In this document: piece after piece, positions 33,646 through 42,104 of the stretch | Layout: the number at the start of each line of letters is the position of its first letter | Position numbering within the stretch: position 1 is the stretch's first letter | Assembly (NCBI GenBank): GCA_934630515.1 | Contig: CAKTVV010000007.1 | Coordinates: forward strand, 67,580 to 131,579 | Direction of reading: 5' to 3' | DNA length: 64,000 bases | From: an uncultured Eubacteriales bacterium | Lineage (GTDB): Bacteria > Bacillota > Clostridia > Oscillospirales > Acutalibacteraceae | Notes under the pieces: generated by a model | What the model was told of the DNA's origin: nothing | Seen by the model: only the letters and a program-made list of their open reading frames with translations | The model's database searches: none | Program-made: the position numbers and the translations under genes

Positions 33646-36540
33646 TCAACAGCGGGTGCAGCCGAAGCGCAGCAGCTCATAGACTGCGGAATACCCGGGA
33701 CTGACCCCATCCTTCCAGTCTTTCATTTCAAAGAATTCCGGTGCGGCGCAATGGTGGGTGACCGGGTCGGTGCTGTGGTGGGGTCCGTAGGTATTGCGGT
33801 TACTGAAGGTAAATATAAGCTCCAGCTCGTTATCCCCTGTGACCGCATAGGCGCCAACGTCGATGGTCTCGCCGAACAGCACCGTTCCCACCTCATGCCC
33901 ATTCAACCGCACCCGCACCACCATCTTTCTGCCGGGGATGCGCAGGAACACATCCGGCTCGGTCAAATGCAAGGTCTTGCGCACCGTCAGGATGCCGGAG
34001 AAGAAGGGCAGCCCGTCCGTCACCGGCTCGGTGATGCGCCGGGGCGGTGCGGCAATGTAAAAATCCTGTGCCGCCACAAAGCCATCCCCCACATCCCGGA
34101 ACCCGCCGTCCGTATATACGCCGAAATCACCGACACAGTAGATCGGCTCCAACTCCCGGTCATAAACCAGACAGTTTTTGAGGCTCTCGGTGACGTTTTC
34201 GCCGAACAAGGCATAATACACACGGTCGTTCTGGAACCAGTCGGCTTTCACCACCAGCGTGTTATCCCCCTCATGCACCAGCGCCGTCACATCGGCGCAC
34301 CACACGTCCGGGTCCTCCGGGGAGCCGGTCATGGTCAGCGGGCGGTCATTAAAGGTGTATTCCGCCCCCGGAATCGGCTCCACCCGCAGGCAGAGCCGGC
34401 CGGGACGCTCCCGCACCGAAAAGGTGTAGGCAAAATAGATATCTCCCTCATACCGCTCCTCCAGGAGCTTGGCGAACAGTCCCGCCACCGGATAGGACTT
34501 GGAAAAGGTCACGCCGTCCCGGGAATACCGCACCGTATCCACCACCAGCGTATTCTCGTCAAAGGAAACGTCGTCCTGCTCCAGATACACCGGTATCTCC
34601 GGCTTGTGCGGGCGGGGGCGTGCCGCCGCCTCATCGGGAAACAGCACCATACACCCATTCGGCTCAAAGGTCAGCTCCAGCGGCACACTCTCGGTCTCCA
34701 GCGTGTTCAGATCCAGCCGCTGAAAAGAGCGATACCGCCCATCCAGCTGAAACCGCTGGGTATAGCTGTTTTCTCCGGAGGCATTCTGTACCACCAGCAC
34801 ATCCCGCCCCCGCAGCCGGCGATAGGTATAGTATAGCTCCGTGTCCGGGTCCGCCACCCGGCAGGGCTGGGCCGCACAAATATCCCCAAAGCTGCAATTG
34901 CTCACCAGATAGGCGTAGTCATAGGGCTCCGCCTCCCGGTATTGGGGATTTTCACCCAGCACCAGCACTTTGCCGCCGTTCTGTACAAACTGCCGCAAGA
35001 GCCGCTCGGTGGACGCATCCATGGTCTGCACATGAGGCAGCACCCAATAGGTATACCGGCACCGCCCGCAGCAAAGCGCCGCCCCCTCCACAGAGCCATG
35101 CTGCGCCAGCAGCGTTTCATCCACGAAATGGTAGTTCACCCCATGGGCGGACAACCGCCGCACATCCCGGCGCAGAGCCTCATCCAGCGGTCGAATATGG
35201 AAATCTTCTTCCCAGGAATGTTCCCCCCGCTGATAATCAAAATAGGCGCTGCGAATGGGATGCAGCACCGCCACATTCACCAATTCTTCGCTCTCTCCGA
35301 TGAGTCCGCCCAGTCTCGACACGAATGTATTGAAAGCGGGAAACTCCTGCTCGACCCACCGGTTAATGTGGGAATAGTGCGCCGGATAATCGTGCTTGCG
35401 CAGACCCGCCTCGGAATAGGGCACCAGATGGGTGCACAGCCAATTCACCCCGCCCACAAACTGAAATCCCACGATCCGCCGCAGCTCGGTGGGGGTCACA
35501 TCCCACCCGCAGCAGGCAAAGGATTCCGTGAGCACCTTTTTCTTCCCCAGCTGCGCCGCCACGGAGGAGACCTGCCGCACCGGCAGCTCATTGTCGGTGT
35601 CCCGCCGCAGCCAGTCGATACCGGGAATATGTTCATAGGCGTAGAACGGCATCACCCCGCCGCAGCACATCAGCTGATAGCCCAGAGAGGTCTCCTCGAT
35701 ATAATGCCCGGTGAGCTGCACGCCGTTTTCCGTGCACCAGTCGTACACCGTCTCGGAGAAAGAATGCAGCATCAGCGTCTGCATGGCTTTCCAGTAGCGA
35801 TAGCGAAAATCCCGGTAGCCGTCCTTTTCCACAAACAGCAGCCCCAGCCGGTCGAGAATATCTTCATGATACATCTCCCGGAAGTAAGCTGCCACCATAT
35901 CCGTATAAGGGGTACCCCAGCGCTGATACTGGGGCTCGTCGGTAAAAAAGCCCTGAATGCGCACGGCAAGATCCGCCCCGAAGCGCTCTTTGTATGCCTC
36001 ATGGGTCAGTGCAATGAACCGACGCACCACTGCCGGATTGCAGATATCGGCGGTGGAGGCGGCGGTGCGGATATGGAGATTCAGATAGGCGACACCCGGC
36101 TCCGGATGATCGGTGCGGACGAGCTGCTCCCCTTTCAGCGCATAGCACACATCCGCCGACGCATCCAAGGCGCCGACGGTATGCTCGATATATTTGTCCC
36201 GGTTCTGTGCATCCTCCAGCAGCCTGCCGCCGGCAAAGCCGCTGGGCCAGCCGTTTTCATCGTAGATCCACGGCTCCATGCCCAGCGCCCGACCGTACTC
36301 GCCGCAGGCCTCCACCGCCTGCATCCACTCTTCGGAGAGATAGTCGGTCTTCAGCCCGCTGCGGGCGTGCATAATGAAACCGCCCACGCCGTCCGCTCGC
36401 AGCTGGTCGATCTGGCGAAGCAGGCGCTCTTTCTCCAATTTTCCGTTCCATGACCAGAAAGGAATCGGCCGATATGCCGCCGCCCCTATCCGGATCTCTT
36501 CTATGATATCGCTGATATCCACAAATCCACTCTCCACCAT
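33646..36540 (-). CDS. GH106-like alpha-L-rhamnosidase
   Basis: Large glycosidase of about 964 residues without signal peptide, thus likely cytoplasmic. The N-terminal PFWSWNGKLEKERLLRQI, GFIMHARSGLKTDYLSEEWM and IYDENGWPSGFAGG segments are typical of family GH106 (alpha-L-rhamnosidase-like). A catalytic TIM-barrel region reaches ~450, followed by beta-rich accessory domains; a late galactose-binding-like domain includes IPGRKMVVRVRLNGHEVG. The start is uncertain: the ATG at 36540 has no clear site, and a GTG 17 bases downstream in another context follows GGTGGAGAG. Last gene of the glycan locus, behind a small hairpin. Confidence 0.8.
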   Translation of the reverse strand: MVESGFVDISDIIEEIRIGAAAYRPIPFWSWNGKLEKERLLRQIDQLRADGVGGFIMHARSGLKTDYLSEEWMQAVEACGEYGRALGMEPWIYDENGWPSGFAGGRLLEDAQNRDKYIEHTVGALDASADVCYALKGEQLVRTDHPEPGVAYLNLHIRTAASTADICNPAVVRRFIALTHEAYKERFGADLAVRIQGFFTDEPQYQRWGTPYTDMVAAYFREMYHEDILDRLGLLFVEKDGYRDFRYRYWKAMQTLMLHSFSETVYDWCTENGVQLTGHYIEETSLGYQLMCCGGVMPFYAYEHIPGIDWLRRDTDNELPVRQVSSVAAQLGKKKVLTESFACCGWDVTPTELRRIVGFQFVGGVNWLCTHLVPYSEAGLRKHDYPAHYSHINRWVEQEFPAFNTFVSRLGGLIGESEELVNVAVLHPIRSAYFDYQRGEHSWEEDFHIRPLDEALRRDVRRLSAHGVNYHFVDETLLAQHGSVEGAALCCGRCRYTYWVLPHVQTMDASTERLLRQFVQNGGKVLVLGENPQYREAEPYDYAYLVSNCSFGDICAAQPCRVADPDTELYYTYRRLRGRDVLVVQNASGENSYTQRFQLDGRYRSFQRLDLNTLETESVPLELTFEPNGCMVLFPDEAAARPRPHKPEIPVYLEQDDVSFDENTLVVDTVRYSRDGVTFSKSYPVAGLFAKLLEERYEGDIYFAYTFSVRERPGRLCLRVEPIPGAEYTFNDRPLTMTGSPEDPDVWCADVTALVHEGDNTLVVKADWFQNDRVYYALFGENVTESLKNCLVYDRELEPIYCVGDFGVYTDGGFRDVGDGFVAAQDFYIAAPPRRITEPVTDGLPFFSGILTVRKTLHLTEPDVFLRIPGRKMVVRVRLNGHEVGTVLFGETIDVGAYAVTGDNELELIFTFSNRNTYGPHHSTDPVTHHCAAPEFFEMKDWKDGVSPGYSAVYELLRFGCTRC

Positions 36541-36562
36541 CCAAGCTGCCCATTGTATAAAG

Positions 36563-36606
36563 ACGCCGCACAAAACGCACCGAGCGGTTCTGTGCGGCGT
36601 CGGAGC
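36563..36606 (-). terminator. Intergenic hairpin before the GH106-like gene
   Basis: A 10-bp inverted repeat (ACGCCGCACA / TGTGCGGCGT) is followed on the minus strand by CTTTATA. It probably reduces read-through or stabilises the 3' end of the upstream mRNA in the operon, rather than ending it completely. Confidence 0.5.
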
Positions 36607-37599
36607 TTACTGCACCTTCAATATATGTACCAATCCGCAGAAGCCGACAAAGATCGGCGCTGCCAACGATAATTGCGGGATCGCCGTCGGCGCTCCGGTG
36701 CCGTCCTGCAGCACCGTCCGGAACAGGCTGTGATAATGCCCGGTTATGACTGCCTTGACGGTATCCGGCTTACCTGCGATCAGATCCAGTATCTGCTGAT
36801 CCTGCACATCCTGCGCCGCACCGCACAGTGCGCCGTCCCCTTGAGAAAAATTCTGCCGCTGCGTCTCAAAGCCCCAATCTGCCAGCGAGGTCTCCCCATG
36901 GGAATTGGCGGTGCGAAAGGCAATATGCTGTAGAATAAGCACCTTGCAGCCTCGCTCCTCCGCCCGGCGCAGCTCCTGCCGCAGCCAGTCCAGCGTTCCC
37001 GGCCAGAAATGCCCGGTGCCGTTATCTAGTCCCAGCAGAATGAGATCCTCCGCCACCTGCCGCTTCGCAAAATGCAGGTCATTGGGCCAGAATTGCTCCA
37101 GCAGACGAGCCTTCTCCTCATTGGGGGTCTTTTCCGGCAGACCGGTATCCATCTGCTTGCGGTATTCATGGTTGCCGGGAATGCACAGAAGTGCATCCTC
37201 CGCCTCGAACAGGCATTGCTGCGCCAACGTCAATGCGCCGTGGGAGCAATAGTCGATCACATCCCCCAGCACCACCGTCTGCGGAAAATGCCGACATACC
37301 TCCAGACAGTTTTCTACCGCCCGCACGGATGCACCGTTATACACATGATAGAACCGGCGCCGCCGGGTCAGCCGCAGCTCCTCGTCCTGCTCATCCACCG
37401 CATCCGCCTTGCAGAGATGGGGATCGGCGACGGCGGCGATCTCCACCGGGCTTTTCAGCCCGGCGGAGACGGGAATTTCGCAGAGGATCTGCCCCGTATC
37501 ACACAGCCGATAGACCTTGGCAAAATTCTGCCGCAGGCTGCACACATCCGGCACCCGCTCCTGCCGAAAAAACGGGCTGTTTAGTCCCTGTTGCTCCAT
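36607..37599 (-). CDS. Calcineurin-like metallophosphoesterase
   Basis: Protein of 330 residues with the full set of metallophosphoesterase motifs: AVADPHLC (DxH), LGDVIDYC (GDxxD), PGNHEY (GNHE), LILQHIAF and TGHYHS (GHxH). No signal peptide is visible, so it should act inside the cell. The substrate is unknown. Its place among glycosidases suggests removal of phosphate from an imported glycan or sugar phosphodiester, which is inference. The ATG at 37599 follows GAAAGAGG. It is 17 bp after the membrane-anchored beta-helix gene. Confidence 0.85.
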   Translation of the reverse strand: MEQQGLNSPFFRQERVPDVCSLRQNFAKVYRLCDTGQILCEIPVSAGLKSPVEIAAVADPHLCKADAVDEQDEELRLTRRRRFYHVYNGASVRAVENCLEVCRHFPQTVVLGDVIDYCSHGALTLAQQCLFEAEDALLCIPGNHEYRKQMDTGLPEKTPNEEKARLLEQFWPNDLHFAKRQVAEDLILLGLDNGTGHFWPGTLDWLRQELRRAEERGCKVLILQHIAFRTANSHGETSLADWGFETQRQNFSQGDGALCGAAQDVQDQQILDLIAGKPDTVKAVITGHYHSLFRTVLQDGTGAPTAIPQLSLAAPIFVGFCGLVHILKVQ

Positions 37600-37616
37600 A
37601 CGATTCCTCTTTCCGT

Positions 37617-39461
37617 TCAGTTTCTGTCCGGTATGGCCGTTCCATCCGGCTCCTTGCAATCCCGCAGGATCACATAGGCCTCATCCGAAGCGTAGGGCTT
37701 CAGCATGGTAGAATCCAGCGTGCAGTTTTCAAAGCGGATATTCTCGATATGATAGGCATTCTTCTCGGTATTTCCGCTGTCGGCGCCCAGAATAATCGAC
37801 GCACCGCCGGCTTTGGTGATCTCACAATTGCGGAAGATGATATTCTTCGGCACCGGACCCTCAATGCTTCCATAGAGGTCGATCCAGGTCCGCATATTGT
37901 AGAATTTCGTATCGGTGACGGTCAGCGGCCCCCGGAACCGGAATGTACCGTTGAAATTGCAGCCGGTGATGGTGGAGCCGGGGGCGCAGCGGCTGGTGAA
38001 GAACACCAGAATGCTCTCGCCCGTCTCGTTCAGCCGCTCCAGAGACCGATCCAGCACGATAATATTGTCGACGCCCTGCTGCTTGATGACCCGGGTGACG
38101 GTAGCCGAACCCAGATCCTCCCCGGTGGTGGTATCCACCAGGTTGACGGTGTCTCCCGGCACGATGGTCACATAGGTGCTTCGGGTATCGTTCCGCACCA
38201 CGTTCAGCCGGTTTTTCGCCAAATTGTATTCCTTGAGATAACAGGTAGTACAGGAGATATTGAACACATCGTCATAGTTGCCGGTGGCCACGCAATTTTC
38301 CCAATGGATGGAGGCGGTGTTATCCTTCACATGGAACGCATCCCGCCAGGAGGTGAAGTTCATCCCCTTATCCAGATCGTTTTCCGCCGGAACAAAATCC
38401 ACCGCCCGGAATGTCAGCTTACCCGTGTTGCTGCCGATATACATACCGAACCGGGAGCAATCGTGGATCTTGACCGCAGACAGGGTGCAAGAATCGTTTC
38501 CGTCGATGGTGAAGCCCCGCTCGCTGGTGTGGCCGGTGCCGGGCATGGGGCAGATCATCCCGTACTGCTCCAGCAGCCCGTTGGCTGCCCAGTTATTGGT
38601 GTTGGCATCCTCGGTGAATTTTATATAGAATGTCCGCTCGCTCCGGCTTACCATCGTATAGGAGGCGACATACATATGATACCGGCTGTCGTGCTTATTG
38701 ATGACTCCGAACCAGCCGGCAATGGGCGACCCGTAGTTCTCTCCATCCGCCAGACCGATATCCCGGTCCGCCCGCATGAGAATGCCATTGCCGTCGGTGC
38801 GCACATAGGCGGCGGTGAATGCGGACTTCACCGCATGGTCGAAATGAAAATTTTCTACCGTGCAGTCCTTTGTGCCCGACAGCGACACATACTGCCGCTT
38901 GTTTTGCAGCAGGAAGGTGCTGTTGCCGCCGTCCACGGTCAACCCCCGCACTCCCTGCAGATAGATGGCGGCGGTGGGCATGTCGTTGATGAGGTAGGTC
39001 TTATCGCTTTCAAAGACCAGCCGGGAGCCGGGGCCACAATCCATAATGGCAGCAATGGCCTTGGCAACAGCGGGGCCGTCGTCGGTGACGCCGTCCCCCT
39101 TGACCCCGTAATCCTTGGCATACAGGGTCTTGACCGCATAGCTTTCGTTCAGGTACGCCGTGCCGCTCTCCTCGTCGCCGAACAGGTCAAACAGCGTATT
39201 CCGCACCTTATAGAGGATATTGACCAGAAAGGAATCGGCTCCATCCCCGTCCCCGCCCGGCTCCTCCGACGGATCGGATACATCGCTGGTTTCAGGTGCG
39301 GGGACAATGATCCGCCGCCGCTTCTTGACGATCACGTTCTTCCCCGGATCGGAAAAGAGGAAAAACCACAGCAGCCCGCCGATGATCGCCAACACCAGCA
39401 CCAGAGCGGCAATGGCGATGATCCACTGCTTTTTCGTAAAATTCTTGGGGTTCAGTTTCAT
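37617..39461 (-). CDS. Membrane-anchored right-handed beta-helix protein (candidate glycoside hydrolase)
   Basis: Protein of 614 residues. One N-terminal membrane segment (about 13-35, WIIAIAALVLVLAIIGGLLWFF) and a basic, then Pro/Asp-rich linker lead to a parallel beta-helix of the pectate-lyase/GH28/GH110 type, starting at the classic DYGVKGDGVTDDGPAVAKAI. The motif WRDAFHVKDNTASIHW ... GNYDDVFNIS resembles the active-site region of GH110-like enzymes. A fully conserved NGTFRFRGPL block is shared with its paralogue at 40634. It should face outwards, with the helix outside the cell. The exact linkage cleaved cannot be read from the sequence. Confidence 0.75.
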   Translation of the reverse strand: MKLNPKNFTKKQWIIAIAALVLVLAIIGGLLWFFLFSDPGKNVIVKKRRRIIVPAPETSDVSDPSEEPGGDGDGADSFLVNILYKVRNTLFDLFGDEESGTAYLNESYAVKTLYAKDYGVKGDGVTDDGPAVAKAIAAIMDCGPGSRLVFESDKTYLINDMPTAAIYLQGVRGLTVDGGNSTFLLQNKRQYVSLSGTKDCTVENFHFDHAVKSAFTAAYVRTDGNGILMRADRDIGLADGENYGSPIAGWFGVINKHDSRYHMYVASYTMVSRSERTFYIKFTEDANTNNWAANGLLEQYGMICPMPGTGHTSERGFTIDGNDSCTLSAVKIHDCSRFGMYIGSNTGKLTFRAVDFVPAENDLDKGMNFTSWRDAFHVKDNTASIHWENCVATGNYDDVFNISCTTCYLKEYNLAKNRLNVVRNDTRSTYVTIVPGDTVNLVDTTTGEDLGSATVTRVIKQQGVDNIIVLDRSLERLNETGESILVFFTSRCAPGSTITGCNFNGTFRFRGPLTVTDTKFYNMRTWIDLYGSIEGPVPKNIIFRNCEITKAGGASIILGADSGNTEKNAYHIENIRFENCTLDSTMLKPYASDEAYVILRDCKEPDGTAIPDRN

Positions 39462-39473
39462 ACACGGCACCTC

Positions 39474-40598
39474 TTACTCTTTGGATTGATCGACGAACAC
39501 CTCACGGATCGCCTCAAGATATCCGTACCCATACAGGAGATCCGGCTCCAGATAACTGCATTCCGTCCATTCGTTCCAGCTGTTGACGGTGATGAGGGGC
39601 GTTTTCAGTCTGTGACGATCCACAAAGTCCTTCACCGCCAGCAGCGCTTTCTTGAATTCCTCCGGCTCATTGTGGCGCACATACTCATTGCGGAATCCCC
39701 GATAGCGGAGGTTATTGTCCCATCCCACCGATACATGGGGAAAATACCGCCCGCCATACTGGGCATAAAAGGTCTCCCACATCGCCTGTGCATCCGGCAG
39801 CACCTCGCTGTAATTGCGGATCACATCGACAAAGTGGGTAAACTGGTAGTTGGTGGCGCTGTCAAAACCCAAGGCGTGCGCCAGAGTTGCCGTATTGCAT
39901 CCGGCGTTGGTGTCCAGTCCGGAATAGTTGTGGGTCACATTCCCCCACTGCGCCACCTGCAGATGTAAGCCCGGCAGACCGGCTTTCACGCACCTTTCCC
40001 GAAACTCGTGGAGCTTTCGCCGGGCGATATCCACACCACCCAATCCTTTTACCAGATTGTCGATGTCGTAGATCATAAACACCGGACAGCCGTCGATGCA
40101 ATAATACTCCGGACGGGTAAAATACTGCCCGATCACCCGGTCGCACACTGCATCGAACCGCTTTTCATCCACCCGCCCCGTCCAGATGACCGAATCGAAG
40201 CAATCCGCCGTGGAATTACGGATGTCCCACCCGTAATTCACATCGTGATTGGCCCACATAAGGTAAAACCGCATATCCTGTCGGTTCTTCGCCTTGAGAA
40301 AGCCCTCGTTGAGACAATTCTCCAGAAACGGACGACCATCGTACCAATACCAGTCATAGATAAACACATTGACCCCATGGGACACGGCCTGTTCGATCTC
40401 CATTTCCATGACGGCGGGGTCTGCCTCATTCACATAGCCCCACAGAGGCTTCCGTTTGAGACTGAATTCCGGATACTGCCGCACCTCATTCTTTACCGTT
40501 TGCCATTCGCCGATGCCCTCCGGCCAAAACAGCCGGGAGCGCGGCTCATCGCCGGTGAACGCCGGCCATACATAGGCCGCTATATCGTATTGCTTCAT
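39474..40598 (-). CDS. WbsX / GH99-like protein
   Basis: Cytoplasmic protein of 374 residues of the WbsX group (glycosyltransferase WbsX, a GH99-like TIM barrel). It shows the family start YDIAAYVWPAFTGDEP, GVNVFIYDWYWYDGRPF, the YYCIDGCPVFMIYDIDN strand and the late ITVNSWNEWTECSYLEPD motif, which carries acidic residues typical of the presumed active site. GH99-like enzymes act on alpha-mannosides; WbsX proteins also occur in O-antigen clusters. In this setting a glycoside hydrolase role is more likely. It lies 35 bp after the cytosolic beta-helix gene. Confidence 0.82.
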   Translation of the reverse strand: MKQYDIAAYVWPAFTGDEPRSRLFWPEGIGEWQTVKNEVRQYPEFSLKRKPLWGYVNEADPAVMEMEIEQAVSHGVNVFIYDWYWYDGRPFLENCLNEGFLKAKNRQDMRFYLMWANHDVNYGWDIRNSTADCFDSVIWTGRVDEKRFDAVCDRVIGQYFTRPEYYCIDGCPVFMIYDIDNLVKGLGGVDIARRKLHEFRERCVKAGLPGLHLQVAQWGNVTHNYSGLDTNAGCNTATLAHALGFDSATNYQFTHFVDVIRNYSEVLPDAQAMWETFYAQYGGRYFPHVSVGWDNNLRYRGFRNEYVRHNEPEEFKKALLAVKDFVDRHRLKTPLITVNSWNEWTECSYLEPDLLYGYGYLEAIREVFVDQSKE

Positions 40599-40633
40599 TT
40601 GAACCTCATTTCGGAGCCATCACGGCGCCAGTC

Positions 40634-42088
40634 TCACGGCAGCCGCACATAAGGCTTATCCAGCGGGTCGATCTCCAGCGTTTTCACCGGCAAACGGCAG
40701 TGCTCAAACACGATGTTTTCCAGATGATACGGCTGCTCCGTCTGCACGGATTTTCTCTGCGCTACAATGTGGAAATAGGGATTTTCCTCATCGTCGCAAG
40801 TGAGCGTGCAATCCCGGAAGCACACGTCCCGGGGGACGGGACCCTCCAGCCGTTCGTACACATCGATCCACATTCTGGCAACATAGAAGTCGGAATGGCG
40901 GATCTCGATGGGACCCCGGAACCGGAAGGTGCCCCGGAAATCGCATTCCTCAATGATGGAGCCGGGCGCCACATTATCCAGATCGAAGGCGAAAATGCTC
41001 TCGCCCGCCGGCACCCCCCGGAAGGGGGTACAGAACCGGATCACGTTGTGACCGCCCTCCTGCCGCACCACCTCGCGGACGACGGCGGTGCCGTAATCCC
41101 GGCCGGTCTCCGTGTCCACGATGGAAAAGGTATCCCCCTTTTCCACACAGGGGTAGGTGCCCCCCGTTTCCCGCCAGCGGAAGTCCAGCTCCGTCTCGGA
41201 GAGCACCTCCTGCACATGGAGAGTGGAAGCGGAAATATTGAAAATATCGTCGTAGCAGTATTCCGCATAGCACCGATACCAGAGGCACTTGGCGTGGTTC
41301 TCCTTCACATGGAAGCAGTCACGCCAGCCCACGATCTTGCAGGGCTCGCCCGGCGCCTTTTCCACCCGCAGATCGTCAAACAGCAGCGTGCCGTAATTCC
41401 GCAGGATGGCAAAGCCGAACCGCGCCATACTCCACACCCGGCAATGCCGCATGGTGAAATCCGTGTTGTCGGTGATGGAAAACGCCCGCTCGATCCGATG
41501 GGCGAAGCCCGGCAGCGGCAGAATGACCGGATAGGTGTCGGTCATCTTGAGGAACCGCCGGGTGTCCGCCACATCCCGGAAGTGGAGCCGGTACCGGTTC
41601 TCCTCCTCCAGCGGCTCCACACACCGGAGAAACAGGTGATACCGGCCGTCGTCCCGCTGCAGCACCGCAAACTCCGTATCCGTCTCCCGGTCGATCTGCA
41701 GGCTGCGATCCGCCTGCACCACCGCCGTCAGCGCCTCGTCGTCCCGCTCCAGCACCGTCCCCAGTGCAAAGGGACGCACCTTATAATCAAAGGTAAAGCC
41801 CTCCAGAACGGTGTTTTCGGTGCGGACGATCTCGGTATAATACAGCGGCCGGTCGATGAGGATACGGGTCCTGCACCCCCGCAGGGTCACATTCTTGCAG
41901 TCATGCAGCGCAAACGCCGCCAGCGCCTCCACCCGGCCGTCATAGTCCAGATAGTAGGTCTTATCCGCCGCAAATTCCACGGTGCAGTCTCCCGCCATCG
42001 CCTCGGCCAGCGCCAGAGAAACCGCATAAAGGTCATTGGTGATGCCGTCGGCGACGGCACCGAATTGCTCCGGGGTGATAATCTTCAT
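40634..42088 (-). CDS. Cytosolic right-handed beta-helix protein (paralogue of the anchored one)
   Basis: Protein of 484 residues starting directly with the beta-helix: PEQFGAVADGITNDLYAVSLA. There is no signal peptide or membrane segment. It shares WRDCFHVKENHAKCLWYRC, CYDDIFNISASTLH and CDFRGTFRFRGPIEI with the membrane-anchored protein at 37617-39461, and both also share the last third. They look like a duplicated pair split between cell surface and cytoplasm. Related to GH110/pectate-lyase-like helices. Substrate unknown. The ATG is 16 bp after the solute-binding protein gene. Confidence 0.78.
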   Translation of the reverse strand: MKIITPEQFGAVADGITNDLYAVSLALAEAMAGDCTVEFAADKTYYLDYDGRVEALAAFALHDCKNVTLRGCRTRILIDRPLYYTEIVRTENTVLEGFTFDYKVRPFALGTVLERDDEALTAVVQADRSLQIDRETDTEFAVLQRDDGRYHLFLRCVEPLEEENRYRLHFRDVADTRRFLKMTDTYPVILPLPGFAHRIERAFSITDNTDFTMRHCRVWSMARFGFAILRNYGTLLFDDLRVEKAPGEPCKIVGWRDCFHVKENHAKCLWYRCYAEYCYDDIFNISASTLHVQEVLSETELDFRWRETGGTYPCVEKGDTFSIVDTETGRDYGTAVVREVVRQEGGHNVIRFCTPFRGVPAGESIFAFDLDNVAPGSIIEECDFRGTFRFRGPIEIRHSDFYVARMWIDVYERLEGPVPRDVCFRDCTLTCDDEENPYFHIVAQRKSVQTEQPYHLENIVFEHCRLPVKTLEIDPLDKPYVRLP

Positions 42089-42104
42089 AGCGAGTGTCCT
42101 TTCG

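Noticed and set aside
37191..39968. Long plus-strand frame opposite the beta-helix and WbsX genes
   Set aside because: Antisense shadow of clear genes; no motif, no start signal, and it crosses two gene boundaries on the other strand.
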